A stretch of 64,000 nt of DNA from CALKXV01 sp965228905 (GTDB lineage: Bacteria > Pseudomonadota > Alphaproteobacteria > Rhodobacterales > Rhodobacteraceae). The stretch is from the NCBI GenBank assembly GCA_965228905.1, contig CBDDII010000003.1, forward strand, positions 1,798,001 to 1,862,000. The letters run 5' to 3'. The notes below the pieces were generated by a model, which searched no databases, was not told the DNA's origin, and saw only the letters and a program-made list of their open reading frames with translations. Positions 1 to 8,125 of the stretch are shown here, in pieces. Positions within the stretch are counted from its first letter, which is position 1, and each line of letters starts with the position of its first letter. The position numbers were made by a program, and so were the translations under genes.

Positions 1-52
1 CTTCTGCCTGCGCTAGGTTAGCGACGAACGGCAACACCAGGATCGGACCGCC

Positions 53-487
53 ATGAAGCACATCGTCTACGTCAGCCAGGCCGAGCGACCCTTCAGCACC
101 GAAGCTCTCACGTCCTTGCTGGAACACAGCCGCACCAACAATGCCGACGACGGGATCACCGGCCTTTTGATCTATCGCTTCAATCCGGACTTTGAGCGCG
201 GCAATTTCGTCCAGGTGCTGGAAGGCCCGGAGGACAGGATAGACGACGTCTGGCGCAGGATTTCCAACGATACCCGCCACCATACGATCGTCGTCGTCAG
301 CGAAGGCCCGATCGACAAAAGGATGTTCAGCGACTGGACAATGGGGTTCAAGAATGTCGATGCGTCAGACCTCGCGGACTTCGAAGGGTTTTCCGACCTA
401 GGCAGCGACCGGTTCTGGCAGGAAATCTCACCGGCCTCGGCCGAGACGGCGCTTGTTCTGTTGAAGAGTTTCTACGACGGTGGCTAG
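53..487 (+). CDS. BLUF-domain blue-light sensor protein
   Basis: 144-residue protein that is essentially a single BLUF domain, a flavin (FAD)-binding photoreceptor. The flavin-contacting residues of the family are visible: Tyr6 in IVYVSQA, Asn in NNADDGITGLL, Gln in FVQVLEG, and the Trp and Met in FSDWTMGF. Short BLUF proteins like this have no output domain of their own and usually act by binding a partner such as a regulator. Cytoplasmic; no signal peptide or membrane segment. The ATG at 53 has only a weak upstream ribosome site. The gene ends directly before a large inverted repeat that separates it from the SDR gene. The partner is not evident here. The family call is firm; the physiological role is unknown. 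Confidence 0.93.
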   Translation: MKHIVYVSQAERPFSTEALTSLLEHSRTNNADDGITGLLIYRFNPDFERGNFVQVLEGPEDRIDDVWRRISNDTRHHTIVVVSEGPIDKRMFSDWTMGFKNVDASDLADFEGFSDLGSDRFWQEISPASAETALVLLKSFYDGG

Positions 488-546
488 GGCCGGTTCGCCT
501 TGCCAGTCAGCCTCCAGACCAGGAATCTACGGGAGCGAACCGGCCC
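487..546. repeat. 12-bp perfect inverted repeat between BLUF and SDR genes
   Basis: GGGCCGGTTCGC at 487-498 is matched by its exact reverse complement at 535-546, leaving a 36-base loop. It starts right after the BLUF stop codon. There is no T-run, so it is not a classical terminator. It may be a factor-assisted terminator or an RNA-stabilising hairpin. Confidence 0.6.
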
Positions 547-578
547 GGTGTTTCGCGATCAGGGAGAGTTGAGAATCG

Positions 579-1355
579 ATGGACTTGGGGCTGACGGGAC
601 AAAGAGTGATCGTGACGGGCGCGGCATCGGGGATTGGCCTTGCAACCGCTCGGGCCTTCGCCGCCGAGGGAGCGGACGTCATGGTATGTGACGTCGATCA
701 GACCGCCCTGGATAACCTTTCTCGAACGGATCCGAACATTCGCACCGCCCCATGCGATGTCGCCAGCCGCGCCGATGCCGCCGACTTCATGGACAAGGCC
801 CTTGCCCGACTGGGCGGCCTGGACACCCTGGTCAACAATGCGGGAATTGCCGGGCCGACCGGAGCAATTGATGAAATCTTGCCGGAAGAATGGGATCGTT
901 GCCTGTCGGTATGTCTGACAAGTCAATTCAACCTTTCGCGTTTGGCGGTTGCTGCACTCAAAGAAAGTGGCAATCCATCCATAGTCAATTTGTCATCGCT
1001 TGCAGGGCGCCTTGGATTTGCTTTCCGCACTCCATACGCGGCAGCGAAATGGGGCGTCATTGGCTTGACCAAGTCGCTCGCAATCGAACTTGGGTCCTTC
1101 GGAATACGTGTGAACGCTGTTCTTCCGGGAATTGTATCTGGCCAGAGGCAGGAACGGGTGCTGAGGGCCAAGGCGCAGCAGATGGGCAAAAGCTTTTCAG
1201 AGGTGGAAGCAATTGCTCTGTCGCACACCTCGCTCAAGGACTACGTGACCGCCGAAGAGGTCGCCGACCAGATACTTTTTCTTGCATCCGAACGCAGCAA
1301 GTCAATCTCTGGCCAAGCCATCTCAGTTTGCGGCGACACTCAAAAACTGGCCTAG
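579..1355 (+). CDS. SDR-family NAD(P)-dependent oxidoreductase
   Basis: 258-residue short-chain dehydrogenase/reductase of classical length. The Rossmann dinucleotide motif TGAASGIG is near residue 15, the NNAG motif near residue 87, the catalytic Ser lies in NLSSLAG, and the Tyr/Lys pair is in YAAAK. The C-terminal segment IRVNAVLPG is typical of the FabG-like branch. The substrate cannot be read from the sequence; relatives act on sugars, hydroxyacids or 3-oxoacyl groups. The start ATG at 579 is preceded by an AGGGAGAG ribosome site. It is the last apparently intact chromosomal gene before the degraded integrase region. Confidence 0.9.
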   Translation: MDLGLTGQRVIVTGAASGIGLATARAFAAEGADVMVCDVDQTALDNLSRTDPNIRTAPCDVASRADAADFMDKALARLGGLDTLVNNAGIAGPTGAIDEILPEEWDRCLSVCLTSQFNLSRLAVAALKESGNPSIVNLSSLAGRLGFAFRTPYAAAKWGVIGLTKSLAIELGSFGIRVNAVLPGIVSGQRQERVLRAKAQQMGKSFSEVEAIALSHTSLKDYVTAEEVADQILFLASERSKSISGQAISVCGDTQKLA

Positions 1356-1609
1356 GGCCAGTGGGATTTGAGATTTCCACGGTGGCGCAACTTCTATTCC
1401 AACCTTCCAAAAGAAGAGGATCGAATAGCCAGTTTCGTGGCGGAGACGAAGGCCGCCTATCCTCCGCAACGTTCCGTATCACCAAGTAACATTTCCTTTG
1501 TAAAACAAATGATTTGCGGACTTTGTCTGTTTTGTGCCGTTGCAGCCTGTAACGATCAATGGCACAGTTTTTGGTACGTAGGAAAGCACGTCGGTGATTT
1601 GGGGGACAG
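1356..1609. other. Intergenic stretch before the integrase, possible att site
   Basis: No convincing gene is seen. The sequence is more A+T-rich than its surroundings. GTGGCGGAGA at 1437-1446 is an exact direct copy of the sequence at 19753-19762, which covers the 3' end of the tRNA-Ser gene. This is the position expected for an attachment-site remnant beside a P4-type integrase, but the match is only 10 bp. Confidence 0.35.
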
Positions 1610-2872
1610 GTGCCAAAACGAGCGAAAGAACTGAGCGCACTTCAGGTGCAAAAGTTAAAACACCCCGGCCATGGTGGGAATTGGAATGTGGCGATCGGCG
1701 GTGTTCCCGGATTCCAGCTGGAGTTTACGCCGACGCAAGCGCGCTCCTGGTTGCTGAGGATCATGGTTGGTGGGCGACGGCGGAACATCGGCCTGGGAAG
1801 TTATCCCACGGTGAGTCTAGCTGATGCTCGGGAAACCGCGCGAGAGTATCACGGCATGGTCCACCGAGGAGAGGACCCCGTCGAGGAAAAACGCAAGTTG
1901 CGCGCCGATCTGGCTCGGCAAGCACGGCAGTCGTTCACGTTTCGGGACGCGATGGAGTAGTTCCTCGAAAGGAAGCTTCAGGAATTCGGAAACCCCAAGC
2001 ACAGGAAGCAATGGCGTTCCAGCTTGGATCAATATGCTGTGCCCGTGCTGGGTTCACTATCTGTCGCCGATATCGATGTACAAGACGTCCAGCGCGCATT
2101 GCTACCCATCTGGGGCGACAAGACGGAGACAGCGAGCAGATTGCGAGGCCGCATCGAGGCGGTTTTGGCATGGGCCACAGTGAACGGGTATCGTTCCGGC
2201 AACAATCCGGCCCGGTGGCGCGGCAATCTGGATGCTACACTTCCGAAGCCCGGCAAGATCGCAAAGGTCACGCATCTCGCGGCATTGGACCTGAAGGACG
2301 CGGCCAAGTGGTATGGCGATCTCAGGTCCAGGAACGGCACCGCAACGCGGGCCTTGGAATTCCTTGCTCTGACAGCCGCTCGCTCTGGAGAAGTGCGCAG
2401 TGCTCGCGTCGATGAGTTTGATACTGAGGCTGGCGTCTGGATCATTCCCGCCAGCCGCATGAAGGCTGGCAAGGAACACCGCGTCCCGCTCGGGAATCAA
2501 GCGAAAGAGATTGTCAGCGCGGCGATTGAAGCCACCCACTCGGATTTCCTTTTTCCAGCGGCGAGGGGAGGCATGCTTTCGGACATGGCCTTGAGCGCGT
2601 GCATGCGGCGCATTCATGACGCGACCAATCAGGGGTATGTGGACCGGCGATCGAACAGACCGGCCGTTCCCCACGGATTGCGCAGCACGTTTCGGGATTG
2701 GGCAGCCGAGAAGACCGATTATCCGCGAGACATGGCAGAGATCGCCCTCGCACATTCTGTTGGCAGCGAAGTCGAGCGGGCCTATCGTCGAGGAGATATG
2801 CTTGAAAAGCGACGCCTGATGATGGCGGAATGGGAGAGTTTTTTGACTTTTGGATGTCCCAAAGAGAAATGA
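1610..2872 (+). pseudogene. P4-type tyrosine integrase, interrupted by an amber codon
   Basis: A site-specific tyrosine recombinase of about 420 codons, starting at GTG 1610 after a G-rich ribosome site. The N-terminal part (to about residue 116) is the Arm-DNA-binding domain typical of P4-like integrases. An in-frame TAG at 1958-1960 stops translation. The same frame resumes at once (FLERK) and runs to 2872 with the complete catalytic set: Arg in ARSGEVR, HGLR, the downstream His in LAHSVG, and the nucleophile Tyr in AYRRGDM. CAG (Gln) to TAG by one base change is the simplest origin. Unless the stop is suppressed or translation restarts, the enzyme is dead. Its stop codon overlaps the start of the DUF3987 gene (ATGA). 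Confidence 0.88.
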
Positions 2873-3250
2873 GACAAGTTCTAAGTTTGAACATGCAATT
2901 CAAGCTCGTCGAATTGTCTAGCCCCCTGCGCCTGGGCCACTAATCAGGGGTTTCTCTAGTAAGGTTTCTGGGACTGGCGGACGCATGTTTAGTGCCTGAT
3001 GAGGGCGGGTGTGATTGTATTGCTTGAGCCAGTGATTGATGACGATCTGGGCTTGCTCGGTCGTTGTGAATCATTCGGCATTGAGAACCTCCCGGCGCAG
3101 TGTCCCGTTGAAGCGCTCATTATAGCCATTCTCCCAGGGCGATCCCGGGTAAATTCGGATCGGCTTGATGCCAACGCGTCGAAGCCAGCCTTGCATCGCT
3201 TCTGCTGCGAACTCGGGGCCGTAGCACCTCGGGAAGAAGCGCCGCTAAGA

Positions 3251-3352
3251 GGTTATGGCCGCCTGCGCAGCCCTCAAACTGCGCAGCGGGTGGCCATAAC
3301 CGGGTCTCAGGTCTCAACAGTGGTTTTGCATAACCACGCCGCTGAGGAGACC
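3251..3352 (+). promoter_or_regulatory. Hairpin-rich leader of the IS110-type transposase (left copy)
   Basis: GGTTATGGCC (3251-3260) pairs with GGCCATAACC (3292-3301), and the inner part holds two copies of CTGCGCAG. A second structure pairs GGTCTC near 3303 with GAGACC near 3347 and encloses a GTGGTT/AACCAC stem. It ends just before the transposase ATG at 3357. Such leaders may limit translation or form the promoter when the element circularises. The right copy has the same structure at 18297-18398. Confidence 0.55.
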
Positions 3353-3356
3353 GGCT

Positions 3357-4613
3357 ATGACCACTACCTATGCTACCCTTTCGACCTTGTTGGTCGCCAT
3401 CGACATATCCAAGCATCGACATGAGGTGCTGATCAGCATTCCCGGCAAGAAGCGCCGCCGCCGCATGACAGTTACGAACACCTTGGAGGATTTTCAGCGC
3501 CTCTCAGCCGCTCTTGCCAGCTATGATCTGCCAGTGCGGATCGGGTTTGAGGCGACCGGCAATTATCACCGTGTCTTGGCTCACCATCTCGGACAGGTCG
3601 GATTCGAGTTGAAGCTTGTGTCCTCCGTCGGTCTGGCGCGAACGCGAGAAGCTCTGCATAACAGTTGGGATAAGAACGATCCTAAGGACGCCCAGGTCAT
3701 CCTGCATATGCTGGAGATCGGCGCGGTTCAGTTCTTTCACGATCCGTTGGTGACCGGGACCGCCGACATTCAGGAACTGTCAAAGACCCATGAGATCGTC
3801 TCCCGTTCGAAGACCGAGCTGTGGCATCGCATCCTGACACATTATCTGCCGCTCTACTTCCCCGAGGCCGAACGATTTCACCGGAATTCGAGAACCGACT
3901 GGTTCCTGGCTTTCCTCGAGAAGTATTCAACCCCGCATATGATCACAGCGATGAGCCGGGAGGCATTCATTGCCGATGCATGGAAAGTGGTTGGACGCAA
4001 AGTGTCCAAAGAGCGTTTGCTCTCAGATATTTATGCCACGGCCGTTGGCTCGGTGGGCTTGCCAGTTCAGCCGGATTCTGACGCTGTCCGCATGTTCCGC
4101 TTGGTGTTGGCTGAAGGCAGAAGCCTAATCCGACAGCGCGATATCATTGAGGCGCGGGCCGTCGAATTACTTTCGGACCTCCCCGATTATCAGCTGCTGA
4201 CAACCATTCCCGGGATCGGCCCGATCAACGCCATGACCATCCTGGCCGAGGCCGGTGACCTGCGTCGTTTTCGCCATCACCGGCAGTTTCTGAAGTTCTG
4301 CGGCATGGACCTTGCCACCGTGCAGTCGGGCATGTTCCGCGGCCAGAGCCGGATCTCGAAGTACGGCAATGCCCGGTTGCGCCGCACGCTCTGGATGGCC
4401 GGCCAGACCGCAGTACTGAAGCGGACCAACAGCTTCCGCGACAAGTTCGAGCGCTACATCTCCAAAGACCGTCACAATGCCCATCTGCGTCGCAAGGCCT
4501 ACACCGCAATCGCAGCAAAGATGGCGCGCACCGTACACGCCGTGGTCAAACACGGCGAACCCTATCGCCCCTTCTTCGAGGGGGTGAGCCCAGGCGGAAG
4601 GACCTCTCTCTGA
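3357..4613 (+). CDS. IS110-family transposase (left copy)
   Basis: Intact 418-residue transposase/recombinase. The N-terminal DEDD (RuvC-like) domain starts with the catalytic Asp in VAIDISK (residue 16), followed by GFEATGNY and KNDPKDA. The C-terminal Transposase_20 domain has the helix-hairpin-helix-like IPGIGPINA, then the Ser-containing QSGMFRGQ and ISKYGNARLRR. IS110 enzymes recombine DNA through a serine and, in characterised members, are guided by a bridge RNA made by the element. The protein is identical in the two copies of the window and is the only complete transposase here. The start ATG 3357 lies directly after the leader hairpins. Confidence 0.93.
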   Translation: MTTTYATLSTLLVAIDISKHRHEVLISIPGKKRRRRMTVTNTLEDFQRLSAALASYDLPVRIGFEATGNYHRVLAHHLGQVGFELKLVSSVGLARTREALHNSWDKNDPKDAQVILHMLEIGAVQFFHDPLVTGTADIQELSKTHEIVSRSKTELWHRILTHYLPLYFPEAERFHRNSRTDWFLAFLEKYSTPHMITAMSREAFIADAWKVVGRKVSKERLLSDIYATAVGSVGLPVQPDSDAVRMFRLVLAEGRSLIRQRDIIEARAVELLSDLPDYQLLTTIPGIGPINAMTILAEAGDLRRFRHHRQFLKFCGMDLATVQSGMFRGQSRISKYGNARLRRTLWMAGQTAVLKRTNSFRDKFERYISKDRHNAHLRRKAYTAIAAKMARTVHAVVKHGEPYRPFFEGVSPGGRTSL

Positions 4614-4847
4614 TGAGCCGTGGAGGCAGTGTGCTGACCTCGTAGATAATGTTTGGGCCTTCTGCTTGGGAAATGGGATCTCGTATTAAGGACGGTGAGG
4701 GCCGCCATCGCGCGTACCCTGTGTTTGCTATGGAAGAGATCATTTCTTGACGGCAGAGCCCGTCTGGGCAAGGATTGTAGGGCATCCGGTTTGCCGGATG
4801 CCCCATGACCTGCTGACCTAAACAGCCGGAAGTTCCCGACATAGGAC
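4614..4847 (+). ncRNA. Candidate bridge-RNA region of the IS110-type element (left copy)
   Basis: This 234-bp stretch between the transposase stop and the element's right end has no gene and is rich in stems. GGGCATCCGG (4780-4789) pairs perfectly with CCGGATGCCC (4794-4803), and a GCCC/GGGC stem lies just before it. In IS1111-type elements the target- and donor-guiding RNA is encoded downstream of the recombinase, whereas in IS110-type it is upstream. The position and the subterminal repeats make this the likely RNA gene. The exact RNA ends and guide loops cannot be read by eye. Confidence 0.4.
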
Positions 4848-5439
4848 GTTATCAGATCGGATATACTCTGGGGAACCATGGCGCAGCAGGAGCGGATAGA
4901 GTGCTTCGAGGACATCGTCGGCACCCATCCTGGTGCGGACCACAACAGCCAAGGCCTGACACGTGAACTCATCGAGCACCGTCAGCATCTTGTAGCTGCG
5001 CCCATTGCTGAACTTGTCGTGGACGAAGTCCTCTCTCGGCAGATTGCTTCGCAATCGCCTGCCGGGCAATGGATGGCCCAGACGTGGTTCTGGTGTGTGG
5101 GCCTCATTCGGATGATCGAGCTGTCTTTGTGGTAGAGCCGTTTGCGCTTCTTGTGGCGCTGCGGGAGCTGTAGCCCTTCTTCGCGCCAGAGCCGCTCGAC
5201 CTTCTTGTGGTTCACCTTCCAGCCTTCAACATGAAGCAGTTCAGTGATCTTGCGATAGCCGTACCGACCGTACTGCTTCGCCAGCCGGATCAGTGCCAAC
5301 CGCAACGCATCATCGTCCCTCGGCGCTGGTCGATATTGCAGGGAGCTCCGCGCGAGGCCGATCACCCGGCACGTCCGGCGTTCAGACGTCGCGAGCTTCT
5401 GGCGCGTGTGAATGACGGCCTGACGGAGCTCCTCTGTGG

Positions 5440-5769
5440 TCAGGCCCTCGGCTTTAGATAGTTCAGGCTTTCCTGGAGGATGTGCTTGTCCAGTTCAAGC
5501 TCGGCGACGATCTTTTTCAGCCGCGCGTTCTCTTTCGCCAGACTCTTCAGTCCTGACAACTGCGACCGGCCCATCCCGCCGAACCGCTTTCGCCAGTTGT
5601 AGTAGGTCGCATCGTTTCGCGGGAAATTGGTCCACTGGACCAATTCCTATTCCGCTACACTCCCGACACCGCGGCATGCAGTGGCCACGTCATCGCCCGC
5701 CGTCAGCTTCAGCTCGATCTCACGCAACAGCTTCAAGATGTCTTCGTCTGAATGTCGCTTCCTCGCCAT
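5440..5769 (-). pseudogene. IS3-family orfA, left copy, interrupted by a palindromic insertion
   Basis: Helix-turn-helix component of an IS3 transposase (start MARKRHSDED at 5769). The reading frame stops after SVAE because a palindromic segment centred on GGTCCAGTGGACC (5629-5641) lies between the first half and the part beginning DATYYNWRKRF. In ordinary relatives the two halves are contiguous. The second half ends LNYLKPRA at the usual overlap with orfB. Three of the four differences from the right copy are here. Confidence 0.82.
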
Positions 5770-7124
5770 CCCCAATCCCCTTTTCTCAAGGCCAATGTAT
5801 TGGCACAGGTTTAGGCGGCTAGGAAACACGGACCCGATGAAATCGCCATGCAAGCCGTGCTCGGTTCAATTGTGATCGCGTGCCAAGGGCACGCTGATGT
5901 CGTGACCCTTGGCGGCAGGTCTCCGATAAGTCTGTATCTGTTGACCATTGCAAAATCGGGAGAGCGGAAGTCGAAGTGCGATAGCCTGGCGTTGGAACCC
6001 ATCCGCCGGTTCGAGCAGCGCAAACTGGCCCGATTTCGACAGCAACATAGGGCATTTGAATCTCCAGAGAGCAAAGAATTGACTGTCATTGAAGGCGACG
6101 ACGGCGCGTGTTCATCTGATGCTACAATACCAAGCCGGCCTCCAATCAATCCCACCATTCTGTTTGGGAACACCACGCTTGAAGCGCTGCCTGAACACTT
6201 CAGCAACGGAAACCCGTCAGTGGCAATCGCCAACGACGATGCAGGTCAGTTCTTCGGTGGCTATTCGATGAAGCGGGAAAACAAGATCAAGTCTTCAGGG
6301 GACTTGTGCCGTATGTGGGACGGAGCCGCGATTGATCGACACAGGGCCGGTAGCGGTTCTGTCACCTTGAGCGGCCGGCGCGTCAGCGTATTACTCATGC
6401 TTCAACCCGATATCGCCAACTTCGTCCTTGCTGACCCCGTGATGGTCGGTCAGGGATTGGTGCCACGGATGCTCATTGCCTACCCCGAAAGCAAGATCGG
6501 CACGCGCCTCATCGAAACGACGCCGGAGTGGAAAGAGACGAGACTGCAAGCCCGAAAGCATCTCGAGGGCTTCCATCAGCGCATCGAAGAGATATTGACC
6601 ACTCCATTGCTGACGCGCAGAGGTGACCCTCTCGCGCTTGTTCCAAAGCCTCTAAGCTTGTCACCCGGCGCTGAGCGGATCGTGGTGGAGTACTACAACA
6701 AGATAGAGAGGGCTTCCGGTTCAGGCGGCGCGTTTGCTCACATGGATGGCACCGCAAGCAAGACCGCCGAGCAGGCTTGTCGCATCGCCGGCAACTTCCA
6801 GATCTTTGCGGACCTGAAAGCAGAATGTGTAGATGAGGCGGCTATGCAGGATGGCTGTGCGCTGGCCCAATGGTATCTGCAGGAAATGAAACGGCTCCGT
6901 GATGTCGGGCTTGTGTCGAGCGAAATGCGCGAGGCTGAACACTTGCGCAAATGGCTTTTCGCGCAGCGCAAGGGGCAGATCGTGACGGCGAGAGATATCG
7001 CCAGGAATGGGCCTCGTCCGACGCTCTGTGCCGAGAAAGCCCGCCAGTTGATGAGTATTCTTGTCAATCATGACTGTGTGGAACTTCAGCGGGAGAACAG
7101 CACTGTCGATGGCAGGAAGGCCAA

Positions 7125-7499
7125 GTGGTCATGGCGCGTGAAGTGAGTGTTCCTCGCAACGAAAAGTTTGATGGAAGAGCAGCCATTCGCGAGGCCTTCG
7201 CGAACGCAGAATGGATCGATTGGAACAAGGCCTCTTCCAATGCTCCACCGGCGAGACGACGTCAATCGCCCCAGACTCCCAATTCCAAAGTGTCGGAAAT
7301 GTCGGAACTGTCGGATTTGTCGCCAGTGTCGGATTTGTCGACACCCTGCGTCTCCATGGCGGGGCTGACCGAATTTGAGATCGATGCGTTTGAAGAGCGC
7401 GCCGCTATCCTACAGTTCGATGCGGGCCTCACGCGAGAAGACGCCGAGCGTCAGGCATGGGAGCTCATATTCTGGTCACACCAATCCGCACATCACTAG
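7125..7499 (+). CDS. Hypothetical protein downstream of DUF3987
   Basis: 124 residues, overlapping the end of the DUF3987 gene; a start at 7131 (MAREV) is also possible. The middle is a low-complexity Ser/acidic stretch (SEMSELSDLSPVSDLS) produced by a six-fold 9-base tandem repeat (7289-7342, TGTCGGANN pattern). The C-terminal part, with LTEFEIDAFEERAAI and DAERQAWELIFW, looks like an amphipathic alpha-helical domain. I do not recognise a function. Its place directly after integrase and DUF3987 suggests it belongs to the same integrative element. Confidence 0.6.
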   Translation: MVMAREVSVPRNEKFDGRAAIREAFANAEWIDWNKASSNAPPARRRQSPQTPNSKVSEMSELSDLSPVSDLSTPCVSMAGLTEFEIDAFEERAAILQFDAGLTREDAERQAWELIFWSHQSAHH

Positions 7500-8125
7500 A
7501 CCGTCGGCCGCAGGTGTGCTGAGAGGCGGGGGGGGGTACAATACCTACGATCAGGCAAAGCCGCCAATCCGCCCCCCTCGCTCTCGCACATTTTTTCTTG
7601 GAAAGGCGGAATTTCGGCGTCGGACTGTGCCAGTAGACTCGTCGCTGTTGAAAGAAGGAAGTTTAATCAAAGGGTTGTGCGGGCAGGCCTCGTTCTGCGG
7701 CCAAATTCGGCAGATTAATTTTCGACGAGAGCCTGATACCGATGGCCGCCTCGTTTGAGTTTCACTTTCCATCGTACATTAAGTGGTGAACGGTTTATTG
7801 GCCAGCAGATGGCGTAACTCGTGGAGGAACCATTGCTTGATCGTACGATACTTGGTTGTTCCAGTTCCCTCGATCATAAATAGAACCGCGGCGGTCGAGC
7901 CAATGGCAAGTGCAACCAAGACGTTGCTGTTCTGGATTTCTTGGGTGACTGCGTCCTCTATGTTAACTCTTGCGCTCGAATGTTCGTCTCGGCGGTCCGC
8001 GCAGTATCATCAACGTACTGGCCGAACAAACCGCCCCGGACACCAATTCCGAACCGTGCCGCCGCACTGGATGCGCGCCCAAATAGTCCAGCGATTCAGC
8101 AAAAACGCCACAAGCGGCGACTCGT
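7500..8125. other. Gene-poor stretch between the integrase module and the sugar operon
   Basis: I see no complete gene. It has a run of nine G at 7528-7536 and lower G+C than the flanking operon. On the minus strand an open frame of about 75 codons ends at 7779. It encodes a hydrophobic stretch (LVALAIGSTAAVLF) and a basic tail but has no plausible start, so it may be the 3' remnant of a lost gene. The right border of the DUF3987 element probably lies in here but no repeat marks it. Confidence 0.4.

Larger units (their letters stand above)
3221..4847 (+). mobile_element. IS110-family (IS1111-type) element nested in IS3 orfB, left copy
   Basis: Comparing the two orfB halves shows that 1,627 bp were inserted between GGCC and GTTATC, with the dinucleotide GT present at both junctions (3221-3222 and 4848-4849). 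This fits IS110-family insertion at a 2-bp core without a normal target duplication. Seven-base subterminal inverted repeats, TCGGGAA at 3229-3235 and TTCCCGA at 4833-4839, lie 8 bases from each end. That is the hallmark of the IS1111 subgroup. The element holds one intact transposase gene, a hairpin-rich 5' leader and a 234-bp structured 3' tail. Confidence 0.8.
2918..5446 (-). pseudogene. IS3-family orfB transposase, left copy, broken twice
   Basis: DDE integrase-core transposase (rve family) of an IS3 element, read right to left. The N-terminal HTH_21-like part (RYGYRKITELL) is intact up to HVWAI. There a 41-bp palindromic insertion (left copy near 5032-5072) shifts the frame. Coding then continues in another frame through VLDEF and IRSDN, where a 1,627-bp IS110-type element is inserted (3221-4847). 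The remaining C-terminal part contains NGYNERFNG and the TRPHQAL motif characteristic of IS3 transposases, and also an in-frame stop within LNAE-FTTTEQ. Non-functional. Confidence 0.85.
2913..5834 (-). mobile_element. IS3-family element, left copy, carrying a nested IS110-type element
   Basis: A 2,922-bp block, the exact reverse complement of 15815-18736 apart from four single-base differences I could find (5552, 5670, 5676, 5825). The IS3 genes orfA and orfB lie on the minus strand. The ends carry related inverted repeats: TGTC-TAGCCCCCT at the orfB end and TTTCCTAGCCGCCT at the orfA end. The flanking CGA triplets (2910-2912, 5835-5837) fit a 3-bp target duplication. Both IS3 genes are broken (see orfA and orfB), so this copy cannot make its own transposase. 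Confidence 0.85.
2869..7146 (+). pseudogene. DUF3987-domain protein gene split by an IS3-family insertion
   Basis: The 3' part (5836-7146) encodes a DUF3987 protein with the P-loop-like SGERKS segment common in this family, seen in integrative elements and suspected to take part in element replication. The 5' end lies on the other side of the IS. ATG 2869 overlaps the integrase stop, and its 44 bases join in frame to 5838 when the IS and one copy of a 3-bp CGA duplication (2910-2912 and 5835-5837) are removed. The restored protein would have about 450 residues. The IS sits after codon 14, so the downstream part could be expressed only from an internal start such as ATG 5848. The role is inferred from the family and from the coupling to an integrase. 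Confidence 0.8.

Noticed and set aside
1368..1634. Small open frames before the integrase
   Set aside because: No ribosome site, no recognisable domain, and the A+T-rich composition looks non-coding.
7528..7536. Run of nine G (another at 15793-15801) considered as a phase-variable tract
   Set aside because: Neither lies in an intact gene or promoter that I can identify, so switching would have no visible effect; homopolymer length may also be a sequencing uncertainty.
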